Source of the DNA: Pragia fontium DSM 5563 = ATCC 49100
GTDB lineage: Bacteria > Pseudomonadota > Gammaproteobacteria > Enterobacterales > Enterobacteriaceae
Direction: 5' to 3'
Assembly (NCBI RefSeq): GCF_900112475.1
Contig: NZ_FOLW01000002.1
Location: 1-64,000, forward strand
Length of the DNA stretch: 64,000 nucleotides
Shown: positions 54,575 to 64,000 of the stretch, piece by piece
How positions within the stretch are numbered: position 1 is the first letter of the stretch
Layout: every line of letters starts with the position of its first letter
The notes under the pieces: generated by a model
What the model was told of the DNA's origin: nothing
Database searches by the model: none
What the model saw: the letters and a program-made list of their open reading frames with translations, nothing else
Program-made: the position numbers and the translations under genes

Positions 54575-55660
54575 ATGCGTTATTTAGCTGCTTGTATACC
54601 TTTAATTTTTTTGCTCTCTGCCTGTAGCAGTAAGCCTAAACCTACTGACACTGTCTCTGAACCTACTTTTGTGCAGGGAGGATTCAAGCTTGAACCAGAA
54701 CATGCGGTTCATCCATTAACCGGTGATTTTGCCGCTAACCCGGCAACCGAGCGCTTTATTAATAATATGGTGCAGAAACACGGTTTTGATCGTCAGCAAC
54801 TACATGACATATTGGCACAGGCAAAAAGGTTGGATAGCGTGCTACGCTTGATGGATAAGCAGGCTCCGTCGACAACTAAACCTGTCGGTATACCAAAACC
54901 GAATGGCGCATGGATTCGTTACAGCAACAAATTTATTACCCCTGACAATATACAAAACGGTGTTGCTTTCTGGAATCAATACGATGCAGCCCTGCAACGC
55001 GCATGGAATATTTACGGTGTACCACCTGAGATTATCGTCGGTATTATCGGCGTGGAAACCCGTTGGGGACGCGTGATGGGCAGAACGCGGATTCTCGATG
55101 CGCTGGCGACCTTATCGTTTGAATATCCGCGTAGGGCAGAATATTTTAGTGGAGAACTGGAGACGTTTCTGCTGATGGCACGAACGGAAGGTAATGATCC
55201 GCTTTCTTTACGCGGTTCTTTTGCCGGAGCCATGGGGTATGGGCAGTTTATGCCTTCGTCATTTAAGGATTATGCGGTGGATTTTAACGGCGATGGACAT
55301 ATCAATCTATGGGATCCGGTAGATGCGATCGGCAGCGTTGCTAATTATTTTAAGTCTCATGGTTGGGAGAAAGAAGCCACTGTAGCCGTTCCGGCAATCG
55401 GACAGGCGCCTGAACTTAAGCATGGTTACAATACCCGTTATTCTTTGACCACTTTGGCTATGGCGGGTTTAAAACCGCAGGGTTCAACCAGTCATCATAA
55501 GGAAGTGAGCTTGCTGCGTCTGGATATGGGAAGCAGTTATCAATATTGGTATGGCTTACCCAATTTTTACGCGATTACTCGCTATAACCACAGTACTTAT
55601 TACGCCATGGCCGTCTGGCAATTGGGAGAATCGGTACGGGTTGCCCGTAAGCGCCAGTAA
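54575..55660 (+). CDS. mltB: Membrane-bound lytic murein transglycosylase B
   Basis: 361 residues. Lipobox LLSAC (Cys17). Slt35/MltB fold with catalytic E161 in GIIGVETRWGR, then SFAGAMGYGQFMPSSF and an EF-hand-like calcium site DFNGDGHINLWDP. Cleaves peptidoglycan to 1,6-anhydromuropeptides from the outer membrane. Ended by a strong terminator at 55679-55707. Neighbour of the pncC-recA block in enterobacteria. Confidence 0.95.
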   Translation: MRYLAACIPLIFLLSACSSKPKPTDTVSEPTFVQGGFKLEPEHAVHPLTGDFAANPATERFINNMVQKHGFDRQQLHDILAQAKRLDSVLRLMDKQAPSTTKPVGIPKPNGAWIRYSNKFITPDNIQNGVAFWNQYDAALQRAWNIYGVPPEIIVGIIGVETRWGRVMGRTRILDALATLSFEYPRRAEYFSGELETFLLMARTEGNDPLSLRGSFAGAMGYGQFMPSSFKDYAVDFNGDGHINLWDPVDAIGSVANYFKSHGWEKEATVAVPAIGQAPELKHGYNTRYSLTTLAMAGLKPQGSTSHHKEVSLLRLDMGSSYQYWYGLPNFYAITRYNHSTYYAMAVWQLGESVRVARKRQ

Positions 55661-55678
55661 ATAAGTTTATTCACTCAA

Positions 55679-55707
55679 TAAAGGGTCGCTAATCAGCGAC
55701 CCTTTTT
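55679..55707 (+). terminator. mltB terminator
   Basis: AAAGGGTCGCT-AATC-AGCGACCCTTTTT: 8 bp or longer GC-rich stem, 4 nt loop, T-run. Directly after mltB. Confidence 0.9.
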
Positions 55708-55733
55708 GCGTTATATCACAACGAGATTATCTG

Positions 55734-55765
55734 TTGGCAGGTGCTGGTGCACCTGGTTTTGCCAA
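55734..55765. repeat. Compact hairpin between mltB and the SDR gene
   Basis: TTGGCA-GGTGC-TGGT-GCACC-TGGTTT-TGCCAA forms a bulged hairpin with two stems. No coding role or T-run. Its purpose is unknown. Confidence 0.4.
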
Positions 55766-55896
55766 AGTTAAAAGCTACTTTTCATTTGTAAAATTATTGT
55801 AACTGGATGCCATTTTATGTGAAACAAGCCGCTGGGTTAGAGCGTATCAATAATTACAGTAAATATGATTATTTAGGACAATGAGAGGTAAACAGT

Positions 55897-56640
55897 ATGA
55901 GTTTTCAGGAGAAAGTCGTCATTGTTACCGGGGGTGGTAGCGGTATTGGTCTTGAAGCGGTAAAAGCCTTTGCCAGAGAAGGAGCGTCAGTCGTTATTGC
56001 TGATATTAGCGAGCAAGGTGAAAAAGTAGCTGAGTCACTTAGACAGGATGGATTTAATGCGCTGTTTGTTAAGACGGATGTTACCAGTGAACCAGATCAG
56101 CAAAACCTGATAGTCCAAACGATTAAGCATTTTAAACGCCTGGATGTTGTGTTTGCCAATGCGGGAATTGCCCGGGATAACGTTATTGATAAATTGAGTC
56201 TGGCTGACTGGCAAAAAACTATCGACATCAATTTATCCGGGGTATTTCTCAGCAATAAATGCGCTATCAGTCATTGGTTGGAGAACCAACAACGCGGGGT
56301 TATTGTTAACTGTGGTTCTATCCATAGTTTCGTTGGTAAGAAACACGTTACTGCTTATGCTGCGGCTAAAGGTGGAGTTAAGCTGTTGACGGAAACGTTG
56401 GCTGTTGATTATGCCAGTCAAGGCATTCGAATTAATGCGGTTTGTCCCGGCTATATTGATACGCCATTACTCAGTGCCTTAACTTCGGAACAGAAAGATG
56501 CGTTGGTAAGCCTACACCCTCAGGGGCGTTTAGGGCGTCCGGAAGAAGTGGCTAACGTTGTGTTGTTTCTGGCTGGAGATAAAGCGACTTTTGTTAACGG
56601 CGCATCGGTGTTGGTGGATGGTGGTTATACGGCGCAATAA
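55897..56640 (+). CDS. Short-chain dehydrogenase/reductase (SDR)
   Basis: 247 residues, classical SDR. NAD(P)-binding TGGGSGIG (11-18), NAG near 88-90, catalytic S141, Y154 and K158 (YAAAK), and PGYIDTPLL. The Asp at about 36 after the second strand (IADIS) suggests NAD(H) preference. Substrate unknown; similar enzymes act on sugars, alcohols or glucose-type compounds. GAGAGG ribosome site 8-12 nt before ATG. Convergent with the GH1 gene. Confidence 0.87.
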   Translation: MSFQEKVVIVTGGGSGIGLEAVKAFAREGASVVIADISEQGEKVAESLRQDGFNALFVKTDVTSEPDQQNLIVQTIKHFKRLDVVFANAGIARDNVIDKLSLADWQKTIDINLSGVFLSNKCAISHWLENQQRGVIVNCGSIHSFVGKKHVTAYAAAKGGVKLLTETLAVDYASQGIRINAVCPGYIDTPLLSALTSEQKDALVSLHPQGRLGRPEEVANVVLFLAGDKATFVNGASVLVDGGYTAQ

Positions 56641-56658
56641 TTAATGCCAGCAGTAAAG

Positions 56659-56706
56659 CACGAACTTCCGCTTTTTTGATAGTAGAAGTTCGTGACCCGC
56701 TTTTTA
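56659..56706. terminator. Convergent terminator, SDR / GH1
   Basis: CACGAACTTC (56659-56668) pairs with GAAGTTCGTG (56685-56694) across a 16 nt loop, then ACCCGCTTTTT. A complementary A-run on the left makes it usable on both strands. Confidence 0.75.
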
Positions 56707-56716
56707 CTCCATTCGG

Positions 56717-58369
<1,653 letters not shown>

Positions 58370-59104
58370 TTATTTGCTCAAAGACATTTGTGCCAGATGA
58401 TGTCCGATCGCTTCTAATATATAAATAACCGGGACTTGGGTAGTAATATTATGTCCGCCAGAGACAATGGTTTGAGGCATATGATAGGAAAGATTAAAGT
58501 CAGCCATTCGTGCTAAAGAACAGGTTTCACTGTTGGTAATACTAATAACTTTGCAGCCGTGTAGGCTGAATTGACTGGCCAGACGAAGGATTTCCTGAGT
58601 TTCTCCAGAGACCGAAAGAATAATCGCTACGGCATTTTTAAAGGTATCTGTACTGACCGGATAATAAGGGTCGTCAATATAATTGCTAAATTTACCGACG
58701 TTAGAAAAAAAACGCGCTCCGTATTTCCCTAATGAGCCAGAAGAGCCCGCACCGACAAAGACAATTCTGTCCGCATTAGCAATGTGAATAACGGCTTGAT
58801 TTATTAATTCATCGAATTCTTTATTATTGATGCTGTTAAAGAAGCTGACGATCTCACCCACGCCAAAATTAACCGGTTGATGGATTTCCTGCTCAATAGA
58901 GAGCTTAAAACGAATACGAAATTCAGAATATCCGTCACAGCCCATTTTCTTACAAAAACGCATAACGGTAGTGGTTGAAACATCAGCTGCATCGGCAAGC
59001 TCACGGATAGTCATATACATAACTTTGTCCTTATTCTTAATGACATAGTTATAAATTATCAATTCCAGAGCGTTAAGATTTGCGATTGCAGTATGAGTAA
59101 ACAT
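58370..59104 (-). CDS. RpiR/MurR family transcriptional regulator
   Basis: 244 residues from ATG 59104, which has CAGG upstream and matches the family N-terminus MFTHTAIANLNALE; a frame open to 59203 adds 33 residues built from a tandem duplication. N-terminal RpiR helix-turn-helix (ELADAADVSTTTVMRFCKKMG) and C-terminal SIS sugar-phosphate domain (VFVGAGSSGSLGKYGARFFSN and SVSGETQEIL). Such proteins repress sugar operons and sense phosphosugars. Placed head-to-tail with the GH1 gene, so it likely controls it. Confidence 0.85.
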   Translation of the reverse strand: MFTHTAIANLNALELIIYNYVIKNKDKVMYMTIRELADAADVSTTTVMRFCKKMGCDGYSEFRIRFKLSIEQEIHQPVNFGVGEIVSFFNSINNKEFDELINQAVIHIANADRIVFVGAGSSGSLGKYGARFFSNVGKFSNYIDDPYYPVSTDTFKNAVAIILSVSGETQEILRLASQFSLHGCKVISITNSETCSLARMADFNLSYHMPQTIVSGGHNITTQVPVIYILEAIGHHLAQMSLSK

Positions 59105-59120
59105 TGTTATGCCTGAGTAA

Positions 59121-59156
59121 ACGCCAGTCGTTTGAATAACGCCAGTCGTTTGAATA
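59121..59156. repeat. Perfect 18 bp tandem duplication upstream of the RpiR gene
   Basis: ACGCCAGTCGTTTGAATA occurs twice in succession. Located 17-52 bp upstream of the chosen RpiR start, in the likely ribosome-site or promoter area. If translated on the minus strand it would give IQTTGV twice, part of the overlong N-terminus that I reject. Confidence 0.85.
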
Positions 59157-59344
59157 AGGGCTAAATTTAATAACACAATAACAGATTTTATGTTTATCGG
59201 CATACTTGATCGAATGCGGACTGAACAGGACGAAAGGCTGATTTATGTATGCTGTAAATTAACCATCTAACGGCACAATAACGCTTATAAGCAGGGTGAT
59301 ATGCTGTAAGATTGGCGTAACACGTTTTCAGACAGGAAAGTGAT

Positions 59345-59902
59345 ATGAATGATTCCTCATCCATCATCTCAACATCTGATGATGCCGCTATTCAGCAACA
59401 GTTTATTCAGCTAAGCCACAGCCTAAAACACAATCTACCAATAACCTTACTGCATATTGGTCAGGAAAAAACATGGGTGTTATCCGGAAGCTCACAACGA
59501 CTATCTACTGTTCAACGGCTGAATATTGGCGCTGAAAATATTGCGAAAGACTGCTTTTTTCATCAACCTCCTACGGAGGGTGAAATGGAGAGGGCGATTA
59601 TGTCGGTTGAGGATGAGGTGATTCGTATTAGCAATCAGATAACTGCAGATTCACAATTATATACAGCTGATAGAACGCTGGATGATATTGCCCGCGCACT
59701 TGGAATCGCGCCTCAACCTGAATACAGACTTTCTCTGGAAGAGGTTGAGCGGGTATTTGATAGTTTGGCAGCAGTAATGTCAGGCCGCTCTGCGGCATGG
59801 GAAGGCATACCTGAAGATAATGTTTTTTCTGCCAGTTTATTGATTTTACGTGAATTCATGCATCATTTGGGTTTTTCGGCGATTACTGTGGTTGAACTTT
59901 AA
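59345..59902 (+). CDS. Conserved hypothetical protein upstream of pncC
   Basis: 185 residues, not recognised. Good AGGAAAG ribosome site. Acidic soluble protein; notable segments QEKTWVLSGSSQRLSTVQRLN (about 40-60), MERAIMSVEDEVIRI (about 82-96), and a C-terminal RLSLEEVERVFDSLAAVMSGR...FSASLLILREFMHHLGF. No signal or membrane segment, no catalytic motif I can name. It precedes pncC by 219 bp, which has no obvious signal. Confidence 0.7.
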   Translation: MNDSSSIISTSDDAAIQQQFIQLSHSLKHNLPITLLHIGQEKTWVLSGSSQRLSTVQRLNIGAENIAKDCFFHQPPTEGEMERAIMSVEDEVIRISNQITADSQLYTADRTLDDIARALGIAPQPEYRLSLEEVERVFDSLAAVMSGRSAAWEGIPEDNVFSASLLILREFMHHLGFSAITVVEL

Positions 59903-60121
59903 TGTTTAATCTAAATTTGAGAATCAATAACGAGAGAGACTTTTTATTCTAGTACGTTAAAATATGGTTCATCTCATTATTGGAAAAGTTGGAATGTGTT
60001 TGGCAAAGCTGACTTAAGCGGTTTGCCTAATGTGTTCGAATGTCGCTAGGATAAATACGCTGAGGCATATGGTGGTGAGTTGGCGTATTTTATACGATGT
60101 TGCTAAAAATACGATAACCAA

Positions 60122-60622
60122 ATGGGGATATCGATTTTGAATAAAAGAACGTGTGAATTAAGCCAGCAGGTAGGGGAACGCTTAGCCAGACAAGGGCTGT
60201 GGTTTACCTGTGCAGAATCTTGTACCGGCGGTCTGGTGGCCGCATATATTACTGAGATACCGGGAAGTTCGGCCTATTTTGACCGTGGTTTTGTTACCTA
60301 CAGCAATCAGGCCAAGCAGGATTTACTGGGAGTGAAGCCGCAGACGCTACACCAATGGGGTGCTGTCAGTGAGTTAACGGTACGTGAAATGGCGAGTGGC
60401 GCTCTCAAAGCCGCTAACGCTGATGTTTCCGTGGCTATCAGCGGTATTGCTGGGCCAGATGGTGGAACGCAAGATAAACCAGTAGGTACGGTCTGGTTTA
60501 GTTGGGTACACCGGGATGGCCGGGTACTCGCTAGGAAGATATGCTTTACCGGTGATCGTCATCAGGTGCGCCAGCAGGCTGCAAATTACGCATTGACGGT
60601 CGTGTTGGAAAAATTTCTTTAA
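60122..60622 (+). CDS. pncC: Nicotinamide-nucleotide amidase PncC (CinA C-terminal domain)
   Basis: 166 residues, the size of E. coli PncC (YgaD). AESCTGG with the catalytic Ser, GFVTYSNQAKQ(D)LLGV, and VAISGIAGPDGGT are intact. Converts NMN to nicotinic acid mononucleotide in NAD recycling. Directly upstream of recA, as in E. coli, with its own start and a weak ribosome site. Confidence 0.93.
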   Translation: MGISILNKRTCELSQQVGERLARQGLWFTCAESCTGGLVAAYITEIPGSSAYFDRGFVTYSNQAKQDLLGVKPQTLHQWGAVSELTVREMASGALKAANADVSVAISGIAGPDGGTQDKPVGTVWFSWVHRDGRVLARKICFTGDRHQVRQQAANYALTVVLEKFL

Positions 60623-60629
60623 AACTCTC

Positions 60630-60657
60630 TTGATACTGTATGATTATACAGTATAAT
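60630..60657 (+). promoter_or_regulatory. recA: recA promoter with LexA box
   Basis: TTGATA (60630-60635), 16 bp, TATAAT (60652-60657). TACTGTATGATTATACAGTA (60634-60653) overlaps it: CTGT-N8-ACAG with the same flanks as the E. coli recA SOS box. LexA repression and SOS induction follow. Confidence 0.96.
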
Positions 60658-60726
60658 CATTTTATCGCTTTAGAAATGAAGCCTCATACATTTTTATGAC
60701 CATATTTATAACCATGGAGCCACACA

Positions 60727-61770
60727 ATGGATGACAACAAACAAAGAGCACTTGCCGCTGCATTAGGGCAGATTGAAAAGCAGTTCGGTAAAGGTTCAAT
60801 CATGCGTTTGGGTGATACTCAATCCCTTGATGTGGAGTCTGTTTCTACCGGTTCTCTGAGCCTGGATATTGCACTAGGCATTGGTGGTTTACCGATGGGC
60901 CGCGTTGTTGAAATTTTCGGGCCAGAATCTTCCGGTAAAACTACCTTGACTCTATCGGTTATTGCTCAAGCGCAGAAAGAAGGCAAAACGTGTGCCTTTA
61001 TCGATGCGGAGCATGCGCTGGATCCCGTTTATGCGGAAAAATTAGGCGTACAGGTTGATGACCTGTTGATCTCCCAGCCGGATACCGGCGAACAAGCCCT
61101 TGAAATTTGTGATGCGTTGGTGCGTTCTGGTGCTGTTGATGTCATCATTATCGACTCCGTGGCGGCACTAACGCCGAAAGCGGAAATTGAAGGCGAAATG
61201 GGGGACTCACACGTTGGTCTGCAGGCTCGTTTGATGTCTCAAGCGCTGCGTAAGCTAACCGGTAATATTAAGAATGCGAAATGTCTGGTAATTTTTATTA
61301 ACCAGATTCGTATGAAAATTGGTGTGATGTTTGGTAACCCGGAAACCACTACTGGTGGTAACGCGCTGAAGTTCTACTCTTCTGTTCGTTTGGATATCCG
61401 CCGCGTTGGTGCGATTAAAGACGGTGACGAAGTGGTTGGTAACGAAACCCGCGTTAAAGTGGTGAAGAACAAGATTGCTGCACCATTCCGTCAGGCTGAC
61501 TTCCAAATTCTTTACGGTGCTGGCATTTCTAAAGAGAGCGAGCTGATTGACTTAGGCGTGAAACATAAGCTGGTTGACAAATCCGGCGCATGGTATGCCT
61601 ATAACGGTGACAAGATTGGTCAGGGTAAGGCTAACTCAATGAAGTTTTTACTGGAGAATCCGGCTATCTCTTCTGAGCTGGAAAAACGCCTTCGTGACTT
61701 GCTATTGAGTAATAATCCGGTGATTGAAGCTGAAGCCGAATCAGAGCTACCTGAAGGCGAAGAGCTTTAA
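60727..61770 (+). CDS. recA: Recombinase RecA
   Basis: 347 residues. N-terminal polymerisation helix, Walker [10 protein letters not shown] (66-74), [10 protein letters not shown], Walker [12 protein letters not shown]1/L2 DNA-binding loops ([29 protein letters not shown]) and an acidic C-terminal tail ([12 protein letters not shown]). Strand exchange and LexA coprotease. ATGGAGCC precedes the ATG. recX follows after 27 bp. Confidence 0.98.
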   Translation: MDDNKQRALAAALGQIEKQFGKGSIMRLGDTQSLDVESVSTGSLSLDIALGIGGLPMGRVVEIFGPESSGKTTLTLSVIAQAQKEGKTCAFIDAEHALDPVYAEKLGVQVDDLLISQPDTGEQALEICDALVRSGAVDVIIIDSVAALTPKAEIEGEMGDSHVGLQARLMSQALRKLTGNIKNAKCLVIFINQIRMKIGVMFGNPETTTGGNALKFYSSVRLDIRRVGAIKDGDEVVGNETRVKVVKNKIAAPFRQADFQILYGAGISKESELIDLGVKHKLVDKSGAWYAYNGDKIGQGKANSMKFLLENPAISSELEKRLRDLLLSNNPVIEAEAESELPEGEEL

Positions 61771-61797
61771 TTAGCACTCATTAGGATCTTTGTTTAA

Positions 61798-62280
61798 ATG
61801 AAATCACTGTTACCACGAGCGATGCGATTACTGGCTCAGCGTGATTACAGTGAACAAGAAATGCGCCGTAAGCTTGCGGCGCATTCTCCTTTTGACGGTT
61901 TTAGTAAAGACCGTTACGCAGAAAAAACGCCCATCTCAGAAGAGTCTATCAACCAGGTTATTGAGTATTGCCATCAACACAACTGGTTGAACGATGCCGA
62001 CTATGCCCGCCGTTTTATTATTAGCCGCAGCAATAAAGGTTATGGTCCACAACGTATTCAGTCTGAATTACAGCAAAAAGGCATCAATCGTGATGAAATT
62101 CGTCATGCGATGTCGGAATGTGAAGTTGACTGGTATCTGAAGGCCAGAGAGGTTGCTGTCAGACGTTTTGGCTATGAGTTACCCACTGACTGGAAAGAGA
62201 AATCTAAAGTTCAGCGTTATCTCGCCTACCGGGGTTTTATGCAGGATGAAATCCAATCAGTTTTTACTGATTCTGAATAA
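61798..62280 (+). CDS. recX: RecA regulator RecX
   Basis: 160 residues. Three-helix repeats: RLLAQRDYSEQEMRRKL, VIEYCHQHNWLNDADYARRFI and a C-terminal KVQRYLAYRGFMQDEI. Caps and limits RecA filaments. 27 bp after recA, co-transcribed. No strong ribosome site; the initial ATG is the conserved start. Confidence 0.93.
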   Translation: MKSLLPRAMRLLAQRDYSEQEMRRKLAAHSPFDGFSKDRYAEKTPISEESINQVIEYCHQHNWLNDADYARRFIISRSNKGYGPQRIQSELQQKGINRDEIRHAMSECEVDWYLKAREVAVRRFGYELPTDWKEKSKVQRYLAYRGFMQDEIQSVFTDSE

Positions 62281-62420
62281 TAAACCCTCTGTGGATTTAC
62301 TTCCCATCAAAGAAATTTTATCTTATGCCTACTTTTAATTCGTAAGCCAGCCATTTTTCTTCTGATTCGCTGTACTTTACTTACGGATAGCCTTCATTTT
62401 AGCCAGATATTGGAAATTAT

Positions 62421-64000
62421 ATGAGCAAGAGCACCGCTGAGATCCGTCAAGCGTTTCTCGATTTCTTTAATAGTAAAGGGCATCAGGTTGTTGCCAGCAG
62501 TTCTTTAGTCCCTCATAACGATCCTACGCTTCTGTTTACCAATGCGGGGATGAACCAGTTTAAAGATGTGTTTTTGGGGCTTGATAAGCGCCCTTATACC
62601 CGAGCGACGACTTCACAGCGTTGTGTGCGTGCTGGTGGTAAACACAACGATTTAGAAAACGTGGGTTACACGGCCCGCCATCATACTTTCTTTGAAATGT
62701 TAGGTAATTTCAGCTTTGGTGATTACTTTAAGCATGATGCGATTAACTTTGCCTGGGAATTATTGACCGGGGCGGAGTGGTTTAATCTGCCAAAAGAGAA
62801 GTTATGGGTGACCGTTTACGCCACCGATGATGAAGCCTATGACATTTGGGCTAATGATATTGGCGTTCCCCACGAAAGAATTATTCGCATCGGTGATAAC
62901 AAAGGTGCTGCGTTTGCCTCGGATAACTTCTGGCAGATGGGTGATACCGGTCCTTGTGGCCCATGTACCGAAATATTCTTTGATCATGGCGATCATATTT
63001 GGGGTGGGCCTCCGGGATCCCCAGAAGAAGATGGCGATCGCTATATTGAGATATGGAACATCGTCTTTATGCAGTTTAACCGTCAGTCTGACGGTACCAT
63101 GCTGCCATTACCTAAACCTTCAGTAGACACCGGTATGGGGCTGGAGCGTATTGCAGCAGTACTGCAACACGTTAATTCTAACTATGATATTGACCTGTTC
63201 CGCACTCTGATTGCTGAAGCAGCCAAAGAGACTAAAGCAACGGATTTAGACAGCAAATCTTTACGCGTTATTGCCGATCATATTCGTTCATGCGCATTCC
63301 TGATTTCTGATGGTGTAGTGCCGTCAAATGAAGGGCGAGGATATGTGTTACGCCGTATTATTCGTCGTGCGGTTCGCCATGGCCATATGCTGGGCGCTAC
63401 AGAAACGTTCTTCTATAAGCTGGTGAAACCACTGATTAGTGTAATGGGCAGTGCTGCTGATGAGCTACTGCGTCAACAGTCGATGGTTGAGCAAACTCTA
63501 AAAACGGAAGAAGAGCAGTTTGCGCGTACGCTGGAACGAGGTCTGGCCCTGCTGGATGAAGAACTTGCCCAGTTAACCAGTGATACATTAGCGGGTGAAA
63601 CTGCATTCCGTCTGTACGACACTTTTGGTTTTCCACTCGATTTAACGGCAGACGTTTGCCGTGAGCGTAATATCAAAGTTGATGAAGCCGGGTTTGAAAA
63701 AGCGATGGAAGAACAACGTCGTCGAGCCCGTGAGTCCGGTGGTTTTAGCGTAGATTACAGTAAGCTGATTCGCGTTGAAGGTGAAACAGATTTCAGCGGC
63801 TATCAGCGTCTGGAGCAGTCTTCTAAAGTGGTTGCTTTGTTTGTTGATGGTCAGGAAGTCAATCGTGTTCAACAGGGGCAGGAAGCGGTCGTTATTCTTG
63901 ATGGGACGCCATTCTACGGTGAATCCGGTGGTCAGGTAGGTGATGCTGGTTTGCTTAAATCAGCTAAGTTTGCTTTTGATGTACAGGATACTCAGAAGTA
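62421..64000 (+). CDS. alaS: Alanyl-tRNA synthetase, N-terminal part
   Basis: Starts at ATG 62421 ([16 protein letters not shown]) and stays open to the last base, so the C-terminus is outside the window. About 526 residues are visible. Class II core signatures: [54 protein letters not shown] and the motif 3 [14 protein letters not shown]; the tRNA-recognition domain begins afterwards. Normal neighbour of recX in enterobacteria. It charges tRNA-Ala. The editing domain and zinc site are beyond the window. Confidence 0.97.
   Translation, partial: MSKSTAEIRQAFLDFFNSKGHQVVASSSLVPHNDPTLLFTNAGMNQFKDVFLGLDKRPYTRATTSQRCVRAGGKHNDLENVGYTARHHTFFEMLGNFSFGDYFKHDAINFAWELLTGAEWFNLPKEKLWVTVYATDDEAYDIWANDIGVPHERIIRIGDNKGAAFASDNFWQMGDTGPCGPCTEIFFDHGDHIWGGPPGSPEEDGDRYIEIWNIVFMQFNRQSDGTMLPLPKPSVDTGMGLERIAAVLQHVNSNYDIDLFRTLIAEAAKETKATDLDSKSLRVIADHIRSCAFLISDGVVPSNEGRGYVLRRIIRRAVRHGHMLGATETFFYKLVKPLISVMGSAADELLRQQSMVEQTLKTEEEQFARTLERGLALLDEELAQLTSDTLAGETAFRLYDTFGFPLDLTADVCRERNIKVDEAGFEKAMEEQRRRARESGGFSVDYSKLIRVEGETDFSGYQRLEQSSKVVALFVDGQEVNRVQQGQEAVVILDGTPFYGESGGQVGDAGLLKSAKFAFDVQDTQK

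Noticed and set aside
58370-59203. 277-residue version of the RpiR regulator
   Set aside because: The first 33 residues come from the tandem 18 bp duplication and lack a ribosome site; the family N-terminus starts at 59104.

Overview
The window is chromosomal DNA from a gammaproteobacterium of the order Enterobacterales. The evidence is two housekeeping blocks in enterobacterial order: ftsB-ispD-ispF-truD-surE-pcm-nlpD-rpoS followed by mutS, and mltB ... pncC-recA-recX-alaS. A near-perfect SOS box overlaps the recA promoter. Several details differ from Escherichia: the T6SS island and iron locus that lie around mutS, a 327 bp gap between truD and surE, and a moderate to low G+C. A genus outside the Escherichia/Salmonella core (for example the Budvicia/Pragia/Limnobaculum or Yersinia side) is possible, but this is inference.

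Left part (1-6.6 kb): the tail of an IS200/IS605-type transposase; a minus-strand unit of two YjiH/YjiG-type membrane proteins and an M20 (CPG2-like) carboxypeptidase, preceded by an FNR-like site; a plus-strand polar amino-acid ABC importer with an attenuator hairpin between binding protein and permease; and a PfkB sugar kinase. The next 7 kb is the ftsB-to-rpoS cluster. A Fur-regulated divergent iron locus (siderophore receptor against a binding protein plus a flavin-fold protein) and mutS follow.

Accessory region A (20.2-23.7 kb): a decayed tyrosine integrase, an intact class II-like Fic protein, a second integrase remnant, then a tiny ORF convergent with and overlapping a second, different Fic protein.

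Accessory region B (23.6-53.4 kb): a complete type VI secretion system. Thirteen core components are present (TssA-TssM) plus TagH, VasI, a VasL-like protein and a lipoprotein. The long minus-strand unit runs tssB-C-E-F-G-tagH-tssJ-K-L-H-vasI-tssA-tssM-vasL-lipoprotein, which is the Vibrio cholerae gene order without the sigma-54 activator vasH. Across a 750 bp AT-rich regulatory region, the plus strand carries hcp, a second divergent tssF, vgrG with a long octapeptide-repeat tail, and an effector module: DUF2169 adaptor, PAAR-like DUF4150 protein, a 68-residue protein, an AHH/HNH-type nuclease, a beta-propeller-like protein and a 181-residue unknown. A degraded second DUF2169 gene follows, indicating earlier turnover of effector cassettes.

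Right part (53.6-64 kb): a ZIP-like membrane protein, mltB, an SDR oxidoreductase, a GH1 6-phospho-beta-glucosidase with a divergently regulated RpiR-type regulator, a conserved unknown, pncC, SOS-regulated recA, recX, and alaS cut by the window end.

The best candidates for something new are the split PAAR/linker/nuclease effector module with its candidate immunity genes, the orphan second TssF beside hcp, and the convergent Fic/tiny-ORF pair. No CRISPR array, rRNA or tRNA was recognised.
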